Shown one piece after another: positions 12,345 through 26,500 of a DNA stretch of 64,000 nucleotides. The first letter of the stretch is position 1. Every line of letters starts with the position of its first letter. Source of the stretch: Dendrocalamus latiflorus (Eukaryota; Streptophyta; Magnoliopsida; Poales; Poaceae). A model generated the notes under the pieces. It was not told the DNA's origin, made no database searches, and saw nothing but the letters and a program-made list of their open reading frames with translations. Made by a program: the position numbers and the translations under genes. The DNA lies in NCBI GenBank assembly GCA_017311315.1, contig CM029612.1, forward strand, positions 19,289,125-19,353,124, read 5' to 3'.

Positions 12345-12945
12345 TTCATGTTTATCGACGCGTATGTAGCCACTTTTGTCACGCTCTTCCTGTACCCTTA
12401 TGCCGTTTCTGAAAAGAGGCAACTCATCAAATTGATTGTATTCATTCTCGTCTACTACATTCTCAACCCCGACAATCATTCTTTTTCCGTAAAGAACTAC
12501 GTGGCGCTTCTTATTTGCCTAATCGGTTATATAGAAAACTTGAACAACTTGGTTAACTAGTACGGATAGTTTGTCTTTGTATCTGACATGTTTCAGGTCA
12601 ACGATAATGACACCGTACTTATCGATCTTCACCCATGAGAGATGGACCTAATGGCACCGAAACAAGGGCATCTTGAAAAGCACGTAGTCGAGCTCCCAGA
12701 TCTCCTCTATGAACCCGTAGTAGGAGTTCCTCAACCCATCGGTACTGAACACATCTATACGGACACCGCTGTTTTGGTTAGTGTTCTTTACATTCTGAGT
12801 CTACATATAGAATGCATACCCATTTATACCATATCCTTGACATGTCACAACTGTAAATGTTGACCCCTTTGCCAACCATGTCAGCATATCACTTGATGAG
12901 CTCCTAGCGAGTCGCTCCTTTAACCATTGGTTGAACCGACTGTTG
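12345..12945 (-). pseudogene. CACTA transposase C-terminal part (DUF4216-like), broken
   Basis: On the minus strand this reads 'FNQWLKERLARS', 'CQGYGINGYAFYM', 'NQNSGVRIDVFSTDG', 'YYGFIEEIWELDY', 'IDKYGVIIVDL' and 'KRMIVGVENVVDENEY'. This is the block that follows the transposase core in grass CACTA proteins. At least three in-frame stops interrupt it. It is the downstream continuation of the transposase at 18365-20928, separated from it by the LTR insertion at 12951-18359. Confidence 0.75.
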
Positions 12946-12950
12946 TGTTG

Positions 12951-15900
12951 TGTCAGACCCAGATTTTACAATCCGGAATCTGCTGTGTTTAATTGCACTA
13001 TTCCCTGGATCAGTAGATAGTGCACACAGTTACAGTTCTGAATATCAAAGTACATATCATGCGGAAACGTAATTAAAATAATAAACTTACTCATGGGCCG
13101 ATTAGGCCGAAATCAATAAATTGCAGCAGCGGAAGAACGAAGCACACAGGTGGGACCTTCAGGACATGCCCACAGGCAGCCAACTGGAGGTTCGCGACCT
13201 AGCCCTTGACATCTTCATCTTCACTTTATCTGCCAGCTTGTCCACTCTTGTTGCTGAGGCGAGGCGATTTGACTCCTGATTCTGAATTTTGCCGCAAAAG
13301 CGAGCGTGAGCACTCCGACCCCGTGCTCAGCGAATCAACACACAGAATGCAATATGTAACATGTATGGCTAACCAAAGGATGGCTTAGGTTTATTTTGTT
13401 TTGCAAAGAGTGCTTTTGAATACAATTATATAAAAATTCCTAAGACCTAGCATTTGAACAGAAGCATAATGTTCAAGGAATATTAATATTAATTTCCATA
13501 CATATGGCATCACACCATATGCCTAATATCACCATAATTTCTCCATACATACGGCATCACACCGTATGACATTTTTCAGCGTTATAGCCGCTTAACTTAC
13601 CACTGGGACGACACCCAGGAACCACTGGGACGACACCCAGGACAACTCAAATCAGGGCTTTCCTCTGCCCTTCCACTTTTCCATTCCCATTTTTCAATAT
13701 TTTTGTAAACAGAACTATATCTAGTTAAGTTCTCATGTCTGCCCTTGACCGTGGGCACGGCTATTCGAATAGTTTTAGACTCTGCAGAGTTTTGCACACT
13801 TTACCCACAAGAGATAAATCCACCCGTTGCCCCACATGATTCCTTAGCCATGCGGTTGAGTAGACTATCACAGGATTGTTACAATGCATAGTCCTACTGT
13901 GGTTACGCCCGCTAAGGTCTATCTTCCGTAGGATCCGACCATCCCTCGGGAAGGGTCCCTCGTGAGCCATCACGGGCAAAGGCGGGGATGCGACCATCCA
14001 TCCCTTTGCTCGTGGTCATACCTTCACGTAACCACCTAGAGCCACACAAATTAGTAAACCCTGCCTACACTTTGCCAGCTTGTGGTTGTACTGTTTTTAC
14101 ACGGGGTGACATGACAAGATTCAGTCCTTAGGGTTATCTGGGCGGTCTACCACTAACCCACTTTATGCATCCACTGCACCACACTGTGCATCCACTGCAC
14201 CACACATACACACCCTCGAACCAATCCGCCCAGATATTCAAGCAAGTTGGGGATTTTCGAAACATAAAATAATCATACCAACATATATCAGTCATTCCCG
14301 TCATGACTGCCCGAATCAATTTCTCATAAATAAAAGTGATGTTTGGGGCAATTTCTTGCCCCAGGTTCCTAATCAATGCTAAGCATGGTATACAATTACG
14401 GACTTAATTTCGAAATGTTACTATTATAGTTTTGCTAGGGCGACAAGGTTCGTTTATTCAAATACTCAAAGGAGGGGTAATATTATTCAACGTAAACAAT
14501 GGCATATAACTAGAATATCAAATTTAGCATGCATTTGCATAAAGATAACAGCAATGCAATTTGTTAATTTAAAACAAAGTAATTTGCAGAAATGTAGGTT
14601 CAACATGATCAAAGTATTGACTCGCCTTGGGCACAGTGGTCGGAATCCGGATGCTCTTGTGCTTCTAGGGCTTAACCTTCGATTCGCTCTTGATCACGCC
14701 TGATCCGTGGAATCTTCGAACTTTAGTTTCTAATTACGCGACAAGCGACTGAATCCAAAAGAAAGCAAATAACTCAAAAGACCCAATTAACTCGGAATAA
14801 ACTCAATTTAGTTTTATTATGAATTAATGGGTGATTTGAGGCAATGCTGATTGGGTGTAGAGGACTGACGGGGTTACACGAGGTTGGGGGCAAAGTGATG
14901 GTTGGGTTAAACAGAGGCTAAGGAGGGGTCGTGATACAGGGATATTGACGATGTTATTCTTACTTTGGATTTGAGGATGGCACCGAACACCACGGGTTAA
15001 CCCATCTTATTTAATAACTTCTTTTTATTACTTTTATATTTATCAAGGAAGTTCCATGAGCCATATTAGGCCTATGGGTAAACGCAAGACTGCAGCGGAG
15101 TGTAGGGTAGTGCCTTGTCCAATATTAACTTTCTATGAGTTAGGGCATGAGTTATATACACAATGTATATGATTTCTGGTTTGTCGAATTAATCTTATAG
15201 CTTATATTTTTTTAGCGGTTTGAGATGTATTTATTTATTTTTAGGTCGTGCTAATATTACCCTGTTCATTAAAATACGAGGTGGTAAAAATTATTTTAAT
15301 TACCGATTACATAGGGATTTTTGTAGGTACTCCAACATGACCTTTTTTTATTAAAGAGGCTCTTCAGATTAGGTATCGTAGATATTCTGCTTATATTTTA
15401 ATTATTATTACAGTGTTGACGTTATTATTATTGTTATGTAAATTTATTTATCTAAAACCAAGCATGCTATACTTAGGTCATACCTTACTATCAATATTCT
15501 ACCGAGTCTACGGTTGGGGTTTATTTGTCGATGGCACGCTTGTGATGATTACTAGTTACACCGCTACATTAGGTAGATTGCTTTTAACACCTGATGTCCT
15601 AAGGGTTACTTTATTATACTTGCCACGCATATATAGACATTTCTATTTAAAAGACACCCTTTGATTAAAGGTTACTACCAATTTATCTATCTTCGTTTTA
15701 TCGTTAATTTAAGTTTAATTTAAATTAAGATCCATTGGTACGAATCCCAGCTTGCTTTATATACCATTGCACTTAATGTTTGTTATGTACCATGTACCAA
15801 AGCTAGTGCCAAGACCTAATTTATTGCACTATTATTAGCTTGCTCCTACTTTGGCTATTATTTAAGATTTTCTGGTTGACAGTATGCTAATGATAGGATT

Positions 15901-18359
15901 TATATTTTCAATAGGGTCTAAGGTGTTTAAAAATTAAACTAACATATTTACTAATGGCGCATATACGTCATCAACATTTTTCTAACTATTTATCTATATT
16001 CATTTGCTTATGAGTGTCTCTAACTTCAATGGACATCCTTTTACTAAATACCATCCAAGGATACTTTTCTTTACTAAGGTTAATTATCCTTGAGCCCATG
16101 AGTTAAATATTACTTATATGTGATCACTACTCTATAGTTATATATGAAATAAGCTGGTGTTATAATCTAGGCAGATATCTCTGTACAAGGTAGTACTCTA
16201 TTATTCTATTTAGTAAGGTACATCACTGAGATTTATTAGGTGACATTATGATAAATATTGAACTTATGTTTTAATTTATGATTTAAGAGCATCTTTACTA
16301 AGTTTAGATGTTTAGCCCCAAGTTGTTCCTTTTTATCAACGTCTTAACTAATATTTAGTCTTTTCAATTTATTTATGCAAACCACATTAAATATCACCAA
16401 AACTTCAATGGACCTCTAAAATTTATGGTTTCAGTTCCACTGGACAGATCTTGAATTTATATGAATTTAGAAATTTGTCTCACTCAATTTGGAGTTAAAA
16501 TGAATAAGTTATGCTTATTTGAATATTTCAGTTCAGTTAAATCCCAAAATTATTAAATTTCTGACAGTGGGTCCCACATGTCAGTTTCTTAATTTTTATC
16601 TTTTTCTTTATTCGTTTATTACTGTTTCTATGGCCAGTGGGGTCCATTTGTCAGTGGCGTTTGATACTGACAAGCGGGACCCAGGGGTCAGCCACCAGCG
16701 CGGACCGACGGCCACTGACCCGCGGGGCCCAGCTGTCAGCGGGGACTTTAAAAGAAATCGCTCGACCGCAGGCGCGGAGCCGGGGGCTCGAACGCGCGCC
16801 GCGGGAGCGAGGGGAGGGAGAGAGTAACGCTGGAAGCCACCCGATCAGTCGGGCGATGCTTACCCTTATAGGGTAATTATACCTTTTGAAGTATGTCTTG
16901 GGGGAGGCCGGCTGAGGAAGAAGAAGGCGACGGCGCCGGCGGCGAGCGGTGGCCGAAGGGGTCCGGGTCGTGCGTGGAATACAATCCCCGAATGACGGGG
17001 AGTCTTCTGGTGCAGACGGCCGGGGTCGACGGTGGCCGGAGAAGGCTGGCGGCGAGCGGTGGCGGTGGTCCGAGGAGGCCGATCGATGCCGGCGATGTTC
17101 ACGCTACGGGAGGCTCGGGGGAGGGTAGATTCTACTTCGCCAAGTCCTGAATAGGGTGTAGGAGGGAGTAATTGACTGGTGGTGGTCGGAATCAACGGCG
17201 GCTCGGTCGCCGGCCGTGAGGAAGACGAGAGCGCCTGCGGGGAATTAGAGGCTCTATGGCTCAGTTGTTCGCACGTGAGGGAAGGAGGGGGTATTGCGGC
17301 GCATTTGGGACTCCCAGGCGTGGCTTTTATAGCCGGGAGAGGCGCGCGGCGAGGCGGCAGGTGGCGCTTCTCTGTTCAAGCGAGGATGGGGGGATGAACG
17401 CGATCTTCTCCAAGATTTTGCAGGAGAGAGGTGGCAGGAAGGTGCGTTCCCCATCCTGTGACTTGCCCTGGAGGTGAGAGAGAGGGGAAGGGGATTTGCT
17501 GCGCAGGGGAGTGAAGAAGCTGGCGCGAGCGGCGCGGCCGCGTGGAGAAGAAGCTGGGGAAGAAGAAAGAGAAGACGCGCGCGGGCGGGTCCACCGACCA
17601 GCGGGAGTGAGCGGGCGAGGCACCGGGCCCGCGGGCAGGAGCGGTCCACCGCGCAGAGAGAGCGGCGCGGGGGCGGAAATGCGGGCCCGCATGGCAGAGG
17701 CGGGGCGCGGTGAAGGCGCGCGCGGAGCTGGGCTGCGGGAGCGCGCCCGGCTGGGCCGTGCGGCCGCGTGCGTGCGCAGGCCGTGCGTGGAGAGAGGGCT
17801 GGGCCGGGGTAACGGCCGGCCCGGCTGTTTCATTTTTCCTTTTCTTTTTCCTTTTTCTTTTATTTTATTTTGCTTTTGCATTTGGGTTTTACATGTATAT
17901 ACATTTGCACATACATCCTGGGGTATATGCCTACATACATATTTTTATTTCCTTCTTATTTTTGAGTATAAATATATATATATATTTATTTATTTATGTT
18001 ATTCAGGTGTATATATATATATATGTCCTTATATATATGGTTCTTCACATGAGTTTGCATATATGCATGAACATTAACCTCCTTTAAAATTTTTTGCCAA
18101 ATATTTTTAAAGATGTTATCTCATACTTGACTACATTTTCTCCCCTGATAGTTTATGGATCATCTTTTCAGATTCTTACTTGAGATTTTAATTTTCTAAT
18201 ATTTAGACATGCTTGTTTTCCCTTTGGTCCTTTTGACTTTTTGGAACCTTCATTAAGTTATTCAGAAAAATACCACAACTCCAATTTCAAATAAAACATA
18301 TTGCAGAAATAAATTCAAAAAGCTTCACATTTTCAAATTCGAATTTTCAGGATGTTACA
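12951..18359 (-). mobile_element. Solo very long LTR (about 5.4 kb, LARD-like) with 5-bp duplication
   Basis: The segment begins TGTCAGACCC and ends GATGTTACA, so it has TG...CA ends, and is flanked by TGTTG at 12946-12950 and 18360-18364. Removing it rejoins the CACTA transposase. Inside are AT-rich stretches and a GC-rich block (about 16650-17830). Short direct duplications occur, for example a 22-bp unit at about 13600-13645. I see no protein domain and no second LTR, so it is best read as one large non-coding LTR like those of large retrotransposon derivatives. GC-rich open frames at 16519-16876 and 17254-18087 have no recognisable product. I infer the minus orientation from the TGTAACATCC end, which matches the element at 44990. 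Confidence 0.7.
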
Positions 18360-18364
18360 TGTTG

Positions 18365-20928
18365 TCTCGTGATCCAAACATCCGGCCGCTCTGGATTTTG
18401 TTGCCAAATCACATCCTTGTGCTGGTTGATATATGGGAACACTTCAGTCATGTGTTGCAAGACTGTGAAATAGGCTTGACCATACGCATCCATATCTTGA
18501 GTGATTGCTTTCCTTCTGATAGTTCTGATACCCTTGAACATCCCCTCATGGCGACATCGAGGTACACCTATCAGTTCAATCTAAGCCATGTAATTGATAC
18601 AGAACTCAATGACCTCTTCGGTTGCATAACCTTCGACGATGCTGCCCTCCAGCCGAGATCGATTCTGTACATAGGACTTGAGAATTCCCATGAACCTCTC
18701 GAACAGGTACATGCTATGTAGGAACACGGACCCACATATTTTTATCTCCCACACAATATGAACAATGAGATGGACAATGATATCGAAAAATGATGGAGGG
18801 AAATACATCTTAAGATGATATAAAGTCATCACCACCTCGTCCTGCAGAGCATCTAGTCCTTCGAGATCGATGACCTTCTGAGCAATTGTGTTAAAAAATA
18901 ACAAAGCCTCATGATTGTCTCTCAGACCTTGATCAGCAAAATATTTCTAATTGCAATAGGGAGCATCTGTGTCATTAGCACATGACAATCATGAGACTTC
19001 ATACCAATTAACTTCAAATCTTCCATCGAAACAAGTTTCTTCATGTTGGCGAAGTAACTAGACGGAACTTTCACACCATGTAAGCACTGACACAGTTCAG
19101 TTCTCTCAGCCTTGGATAGAGTGTAATAAGCAGGGAGAAGGTAATTCGTCATTTATCACTTTTTGTCGGTGCTAACTTAAGCCTGATGTCCATATCTACC
19201 AAGTCAAGTCGTGCGTTAACACCATCCTTTGTTTTGTCATGAATGTTTAGTAAGAGACCAATCAAGCTATCACATACGTTTTTCTCTACATGCATGACAT
19301 CGATGCAGTGGCAAACTTCTAGGTGCTCCAAATAAGGTAAGTTCTAAAATATTGATCTCCTCTTTCCGATGTTCTTCTCACGGGTCGTCGATGTACGCCC
19401 CTTTTCAAGGCACAACATCTAAATCCTCATAGATCTCTTTTTTGCTTGAATGCCTTAGAGCTGAACTATGCTCCTTCTCTCCGTCGAATTGTTTCTTTAT
19501 CCTGCGATATGGGTGAACCCTCCAAAGGAACCTACGGTGATGCATGTACACGATTTTACGCGAGTGCTTCAGACACACACTCTTCGTATCATCTAAGCAG
19601 TGAGTATAGACTTTGGCCCATTTTGTACTCTGGCCCGACAGGTTAGTAAGAGCATGATAATCATTTATGGTACAAAACAACAACGAGTGTAAAGTGAAGT
19701 TCTCTCATTTGTACGCATCCCATACCTGTACCTCTTCGATCTATAGTATTTTTAGATCTTCCACCGACTGTGCTAGGTACACATCAATATTATTCCCAGA
19801 TTGTTTTGGCCTTTGGATAAGTATTGATAATAAAATATACTTTCGCTTCATACACAACCGAGGAGGAAGGTTGTACATGCAGAGAGTCACAGGCCAAGTG
19901 CTATGCTGACTACTCATATTACCAAAAGGATTCATTCCATCTGTACTCAATCCGAACCTTATATTCTTTGGTTCTACACCGAAGTTGGCGAACCTCCTAT
20001 CGATGTTTCTCCACTGGGCGAAATCAGCAATGTGTCTTAGCATTCCATCATTCTTATGCTCCTTCAAATGCCAACGTAGCAGTTTTGCCTCCTTTGGGTT
20101 CACAAAAAATCGCTTCAAATGGGGAATTACAGGAAGATATCATATCACCTTAACAGGAGATCCTCTCTTCAACTCTATTTCCTCATCGTCATCTAATTAA
20201 TTCTTACGCTTGTATCGGGAGGCGTTGCACATCGGACATGCATGCATATTTGTATACTCTTTACGGTACAAGGTACAGTCGTTCGGACATATATGTATTC
20301 TTTCTACTTTCATTCTCAATGGACAAAACATCTTCTTGAGTTTGTATGTGGTTTTGAGCAGCTCGTTTTCCTTCAGAAGCATGTCCGCTAAAAGACCTAA
20401 TAGTACCATGAAACTCTTATCGGACCAACCGTTGCTTGCCTTCAATTTCAGCAGTTCAAGTACGACTAACAACCTTGTGTATTTTGACATGCAGCACGTG
20501 AATAAAGGTTTCTCTGAGTTCTCCATCAAGCCCCGGAATTTAACATACTCTCTCTCATCATAGTTCCCTTCCGCATTGCGAAGCATCTGATCCAGTTTGT
20601 CATCATGTAGCCTATCCAAATTAGAACTATAATCAACATCATCTGGAGACATATCATTGATTTCATCGGCGATGTCATTATTACTACCTTCCTATGTAGT
20701 CTACTCTTCACCATGACTGGTCTAACATGCATACCCCTTTTTGAAACCCATTTGAATCAAGTGTGCTTCAATCTGTGCTCGGTTCTTAAACATCTTTAGA
20801 TTATCACAGTCAATGTATGGATAGTACATATATTCTACCCCCTTATTCGACATATCTTCCTCAGCAGCTCTTGTGAAAGTAGATACGCTATTAATGTACT
20901 CTTCACTCATACGGTTCCTAGCGTACAT
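18365..20928 (-). pseudogene. CACTA TNP2-like transposase, broken
   Basis: The minus strand reads through successive pieces of a TNP2 (Transposase_21) protein. The N-terminus has 'RNRMSEEYINSVSTF' and 'GVEYMYYPYIDCDN'. Next comes a zinc-binding 'ICPNDCTLYRKEY...CPMCNASRY' near 20300-20200. The core follows with 'RFGLSTDGMNPFGNMSSQHS' near 19950 and 'HCIDVMHVEKNVCDSLIGLL' near 19310. The last piece includes 'LQDEVVMTLYHLKMYFPPSF' near 18840. Multiple in-frame stops (for example after 'KKGYAC' near 20722, and near 20198, 19740 and 19400) make it non-functional. Its 3' end is cut by the LTR at 18359. It lies next to the CACTA right terminus, as expected for a 5' transposase gene. Confidence 0.85.
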
Positions 20929-21379
20929 ACAGCTTCGGTCTTACGTTACGCATATAATTAACAGTTTAGCAAGAATAACTAATTAAATTAAATTAAGTAA
21001 AAATAAACTATGAAATGACTAAACATAAACCATGCTATATGTAAATAAACTTCTCTCTACATCTAAATCTATGGATAATAAACTACCTATGGTTAATAAG
21101 CTTATCTCTAGATGGAAATAAACTTCTTTCTACATCAAGCTAACTCGATTTAAATCATCTTCAATTCTTCTTAAACCAAAAGCTAGATCTAAATTATAAT
21201 GCAATTAGGAACAAATTAGTAACCATAGGTAATCAAGAAATGAATTGATCTATAATCACTCTTGTCAAATAGTCTTCTTTCACCAAATCGTCGCCTCAAA
21301 GCCCCTACCTCCAGCTCAAAGCAATAGCTAGATCTAGAATTTAAGACAGAAGGTCGAACGGGTTTGCACGCAGTTAATA

Positions 21380-21691
21380 TAGTAAAATTATCACAGACGG
21401 TTTTTAATACAAACCGTCTGTGATAACTTATCACCGACGGTTTGTAATACAAACCGTCTGTGATATTCAGCAATATCACAAACTGTTCTTGGTAAGAACC
21501 GTCTATGATACTTTTATAGACGATTTTCACCATGAACCGTCTGTGATATTATCTTTTCACATACGATTTTTGGTGCTAACAGCAACACAGACGATCTCTA
21601 CACTAAAATCGTCTGTGCTTATATTTAACACTGACGGTTTTGAGGAACCGTCTGTGATATATCGTCTAATATTAGGCTTCTTGTAGTAGTG
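21380..21691. repeat. CACTA right terminal region: terminal and subterminal repeats
   Basis: About ten copies of TCACAGACGGTT-like 12-mers lie in alternating orientation and end at GCTTCTTGTAGTAGTG (21676-21691). Such arrays bind the transposase in En/Spm elements. Confidence 0.85.
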
Positions 21692-22996
21692 ACTTACCAT
21701 AATAATTCATATGACCATGCCTATTTTTTGTTGCTCACATGTTTATGATAAATAATGATGATTGTGGTAGAATGATTATAGCAATTGTTCAATGCTGAAA
21801 ATGAATTAAAGAAAAAATATAACCGCTGCATTGCATGTTGAGCATTCATGATGAAAAGATATGACCCATAGAAGTGAGATGAGATCCTCGTGTGAAAAAA
21901 GACAATCTACACTCCACGAAAATGGAGGTAAAATCCCCGTATAGAAGAGGACGAGCTTGAGATCCCCACATGAAAGGGCAGGGTTGAGTGGGCACCGACA
22001 AGTGTAGCACTCCGCTATTTAGGTATAAACAAAAGATGAGTTGAGACATATACATTACATTCGTGAAAAAGATATTAGATATTGAGACATGAGAATGGAA
22101 ATTGATGAGAATGGATATGAGAAATTGAGTTAATGATGAACATAAAATGTTAATTTTCTTCTTGCCTTATTTTTTATTCTATTTTGTACTTACTAAGTCG
22201 TGGACTCACTTTTACTTATTGTTGTTTTAGGTAAATGTTGAAGGCGACATGCGTTATTTAAAGTAGAACACTTAATATTGTACTTTTATCTCTTCACTCC
22301 ACTTAGCAATCTATCACTTATTATCATAAATAATTTGGTACTATCTATATAATTATTAGTTGATAAATGATTTTCCTTAGTTCTTTATAGTTCATAATAT
22401 TGCTACTTGATATGTTCATTGATTTAGTTTTATAATTTATTTATCTTAATGATTATCTGGATCATCTTAAGTTCAATTTATTAATTACTGTGTTGCTTGA
22501 ATTTCTATTTATAATTATGTTGTATGATTATTTTTGAAGGCTAACTGTTAATATTGTGTAAATAATAATTTAAATTAGTACCGTTTATAGCTATAGATGA
22601 TATTCTAGGTTTTTATTAAACAAGGTGTTACAGTTCACCAAAACAAAGGAAAAAAGAAACATCACGCGATCGAGCAGCAAGCCAAAGGGGAACAGAAACA
22701 GAGCACTCGCGGCATAGCGTAACACAGCGCTCGACCGCGACCACATCACGCTAAACAAACACTCTTCAAATGGCATCACGACGTATGAGCTCACCATCTC
22801 ATCACACCAGATAAAGCAAGATATCCAGAATACCGCCACAAGCACCGCCAAGAAAGAAACGATTGATTACAATGTACAACCAGTTAAGATAGATCTGTAT
22901 TGATCAGGCTACATGAACTATCACAACTCCTAAGCAATGGAAAACAATGATAGATATTTATTGGATGATCCAGGAAGACAACCGGACCTTAATAAG
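21692..22996. other. No gene seen; unclassified repeat-like DNA
   Basis: The segment is AT-rich. A stretch at 21880-22015 ('gagatcc...cccgtatag' units) looks LTR-like. A GC-richer stretch at 22620-22860 could be the end of another retroelement. I found no exon similarity and no paired element ends. Confidence 0.4.
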
Positions 22997-23122
22997 TATG
23001 GATACCATACTAAACATTTCTTGTTAATAAAATGAAATTATGGATACCATACTAAACATTTCTTGTTAATAAAATGAAATTATGGATACCATACTAAACA
23101 TTTCTTGATAATAAAATGAATT
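22997..23122. repeat. Three tandem copies of a 42-bp unit
   Basis: Units beginning 'tatggataccatac' start at 22997, 23039 and 23081 and are nearly identical. They lie about 470 bp beyond the stop codon of the ATPase gene. Confidence 0.9.
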
Positions 23123-23592
23123 TTGCACTGACCACAATAATAAGTTAATTGACCTGATGCTCATACTGTACACTTGCACAGGCTCTACATCTTGCAATCT
23201 AAATAATGAATTGTTTTCAAAAAAAATAATGAAAAGGACGGTCAACTGAACTAGTCCTCTTATCAGATGTCATAACTTACCGCCTGACCCCAAATAAGAT
23301 TCGGGCTAGAACTGTTTTTCCCCCGGATGGTGATGTGCTGCAGTCTACTGCAGCAGGGCAACTGCAAACCAGATCAGCCGTCTTAACCTATCGCAGAAAT
23401 GGACGGCCCACATCAAGGCACCAATCAAATATGTATTTTCCCATCGCGCTCGATCTGAACTGTCAATTCTTGATCTGATGGCTAGCAGAAGCGTAAAGTT
23501 TTTGACTGTGGCGAATCTGCACCCCGGTTTGCCTCTAATCTCTGTTGCTTTGGGGTAAGGCTTCTGCTATATGCGCATGATCTAAACATCAG

Positions 23593-26500
23593 CTACATGA
23601 AGTAGCTTAGCGTTGTCTTTTTCCTTGATCCGCCTTCTCCATAGAGATCATTCCATTGAATAAGCTCATTCATATTAGTAGAATCAGAAGACACACTTGC
23701 ACAAACCTACAAGGAATCAACATATAAAGTTAGCAACATATTGCATTCTAAAGGGCATAACAGTTCAGGCTGCAGACTTTCAAATCTCAGGACACCTCAC
23801 ATGTGGATAATGAGCCATAGGAACAGCTTCAAGAACAGAAATAGCAATACGATGGATGACCAAATAGCTTTGACGTCTTTGACGTGACTACTACTTGGAC
23901 TGTTTAATTAAAAAAAATTACACAGAAGGACTCCTAGTCGACATTTCTCTCTCAAAAAGAAAATCACTTACATATTAGCACAACAGAATAAAAAAATTAA
24001 TGTAATTATTTTTTTGTTTCCAAAATCTGTCATTTAAGAATAAGAGAAAACTATACAGATAGTATTTTAGCATAATACTGACAGCAAGCACATACTCATG
24101 TATCACAATAAATGGACAGAGTTCTTTACTCATGCATCGTACCTGTTCATGTGCATGTTTGAAATCACTTATTCTTAAGGCACGGACATCATTGCTAGAA
24201 CATGATTGAGGCAACAGTCTATTTTCTGCTTCTGCTAAAGCTCTCTCCTGCAGGTGGACAATGCACAAGAAGTTCAATTGCATTTCATATAAAATCATGT
24301 TATCGTCCATTACTGTATATTAAATATAAATAACTGTGTTCCATTGATTCCACTACTAATACATAAATTAGAACCCAATGAGTACATACAAAATAAAAAT
24401 TATAGAAGTTCAGGAGGTTAAAACTAACCTTCTTCTCCTTTTCAAGGATATCTCTAATAGGACGATGAGCAGCAGTAACACACAGATTCTGAAAAATAAT
24501 TGCAGTCAAGAGTCAACAAACAAATGATCTTTAAATATTAAAAATGAGCATCATAAAAAAAAACTCGACCTGCGGGGGGTAAGACGGCCCCCAGGCATTT
24601 CAGCTTAAGAGAAGATCCTCTCACGCAGATCGAGAAAACCCCCGAACCCCTGCTCCACCCTTACACAGGGGCACCGTTGCCTGGGTGAGAACGACCAACG
24701 ACTGGGCCGGGCCTTGACCCATGCTTTGGTGTGGTAGCAGGCGAGGGGATTTTTTTATCCCCAGACCTGAAATTCGCCCTGAGGGAGTCGAACCCAGGAC
24801 CTAGGGGGTGCTACTGAGGCGCTCTAACCACTGGGCTAGAGACCCTTTCGCAAAATGAGCATCATAACATTGGAACTTTTTCCATTTTTGCAGAACTAAT
24901 TAGTATTACCTTGAGATCACTGCCTGAGTACCCTTCCGTCAAGTTAGCTATGGCTTCAAGATCTACATCATCTGCCAAATCTTCTTTGGCTAGTATCACA
25001 CTAAGAATTTTTCTTCTATTTGATACATCTGGCAAATTCACCATCAACCTAAACAAAATATTTTCCAAAAAAAAATGTGCAGTCAATAAACTATTATTTC
25101 TATATTTAGTATTACAGTATAAATCAAATTTAGTATTACAGTATAAATCTTAAAATAAATGAAAAAGATGATAGTCACCTCCTAGGAAGCCTCCTAACAA
25201 CAGCATCATCAAGGTCAAATGGCCTATTAGTTGCAGCGAGTACTAATACACGTTCTTTATCTTTTGTTCTTAGACCGTCCCAGTTCACCATAAACTCATT
25301 TTTCATCTTACGCATGGCTTCATGTTCTCCAGGGTTCTCACGTCTACCCAGCATGCCATCAACCTGAAAAAAAAAAGATGAGCAAGAAAGTAGCACTTTG
25401 GGATTCACAAAGAACTTTTGTGATGGCCCCAATACAATACAAGCAAATCATCAATGCTGATACCTCATCCACAAAAATGACACTTGGAGCAATTTTGCTT
25501 GCCAATGAAAACACAGCTTTCACGTACTTTTCTCCTTCACCAAACCACTGTAACAATTGGGTGATTTAGAGGCAATGATGCAAATACCCGAAACGGAGAA
25601 ACAAAAGCATGGATATTAAACAATCCTATTAATGGAGTACCTTCGAAGAAATGCTTGACATTGATATGTTTATGAAATTAGCACCAGCTTCTGTTGCCAC
25701 AGCTTTAGCAAGCATCGTCTTTCCCGTACCAGGTGGACCAAAAAGTAATATTCCTTTACATGGCTGTCGTAACATAAACAATAACAGAAGTCAGTTCACC
25801 ATCAACTAAATTAGAAATGAAATATTCACTATATGCAACAACAGAACACCATCATTAATAACCAACTTGCTAAAAAAAAGCCCAACTTGGTATAATTACT
25901 TTTGTTAGTTTCATTTGGTCATTATTAAAATACATAGCTCCCCAAAAGCAAAAGGTATAAAATGTTAAAGGACACAAAACAACTGTCCCACTCCAAATGG
26001 ATCAAGCTGGGCGAATAGGTCAAATTTGCCTCACCTGTTAGTGAAGATTGATTTTTTTATAAAAAAAATCAAGGCCAACAAGCTAGACATGTAACATGTT
26101 CATACTGAGCAGAGAGAGAAAAAAAGGAATGCACAGAAGTTCCAAAAGAATACTGAAGTTAAAATTCTGCAATATGGGGAATAATATCTACCTTCATAAG
26201 TTGTCCTCTTGAAAACAATTCAGGCCTTTGCAATGGTAGCATCACTAACTCCTTCAGAGTTTCCTTGACACTTTCCAATGCTCCGATGTCCTCAAAGGCA
26301 ACTCCTATTTCATCTGGAGGGATAACATCAGCAACAAGCCTCTTTTCAAATTCGTTCTCTGTAGCGATATCCTGACATTGTTAAGAGAGAAGAAATAGTA
26401 AGCTCTATGCATTTTAACAATTCTAACTCTGCAAGACTGTAGCATGTTCACAAGTCGTAATATTTTTGTCTAAGCTGCTACAGTTGCAACGTCATGTAAG

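Noticed and set aside
16519..18087. Several GC-rich open frames of 70-190 codons on both strands
   Set aside because: They overlap each other on both strands inside the 5.4-kb LTR, lack any domain, and run into TATA-type simple repeats. High GC alone keeps them open.
24557..24851. tRNA gene suggested by the A and B boxes
   Set aside because: No cloverleaf closes around the boxes, and the 295-bp unit with a T-rich tail and flanking duplication is a SINE.
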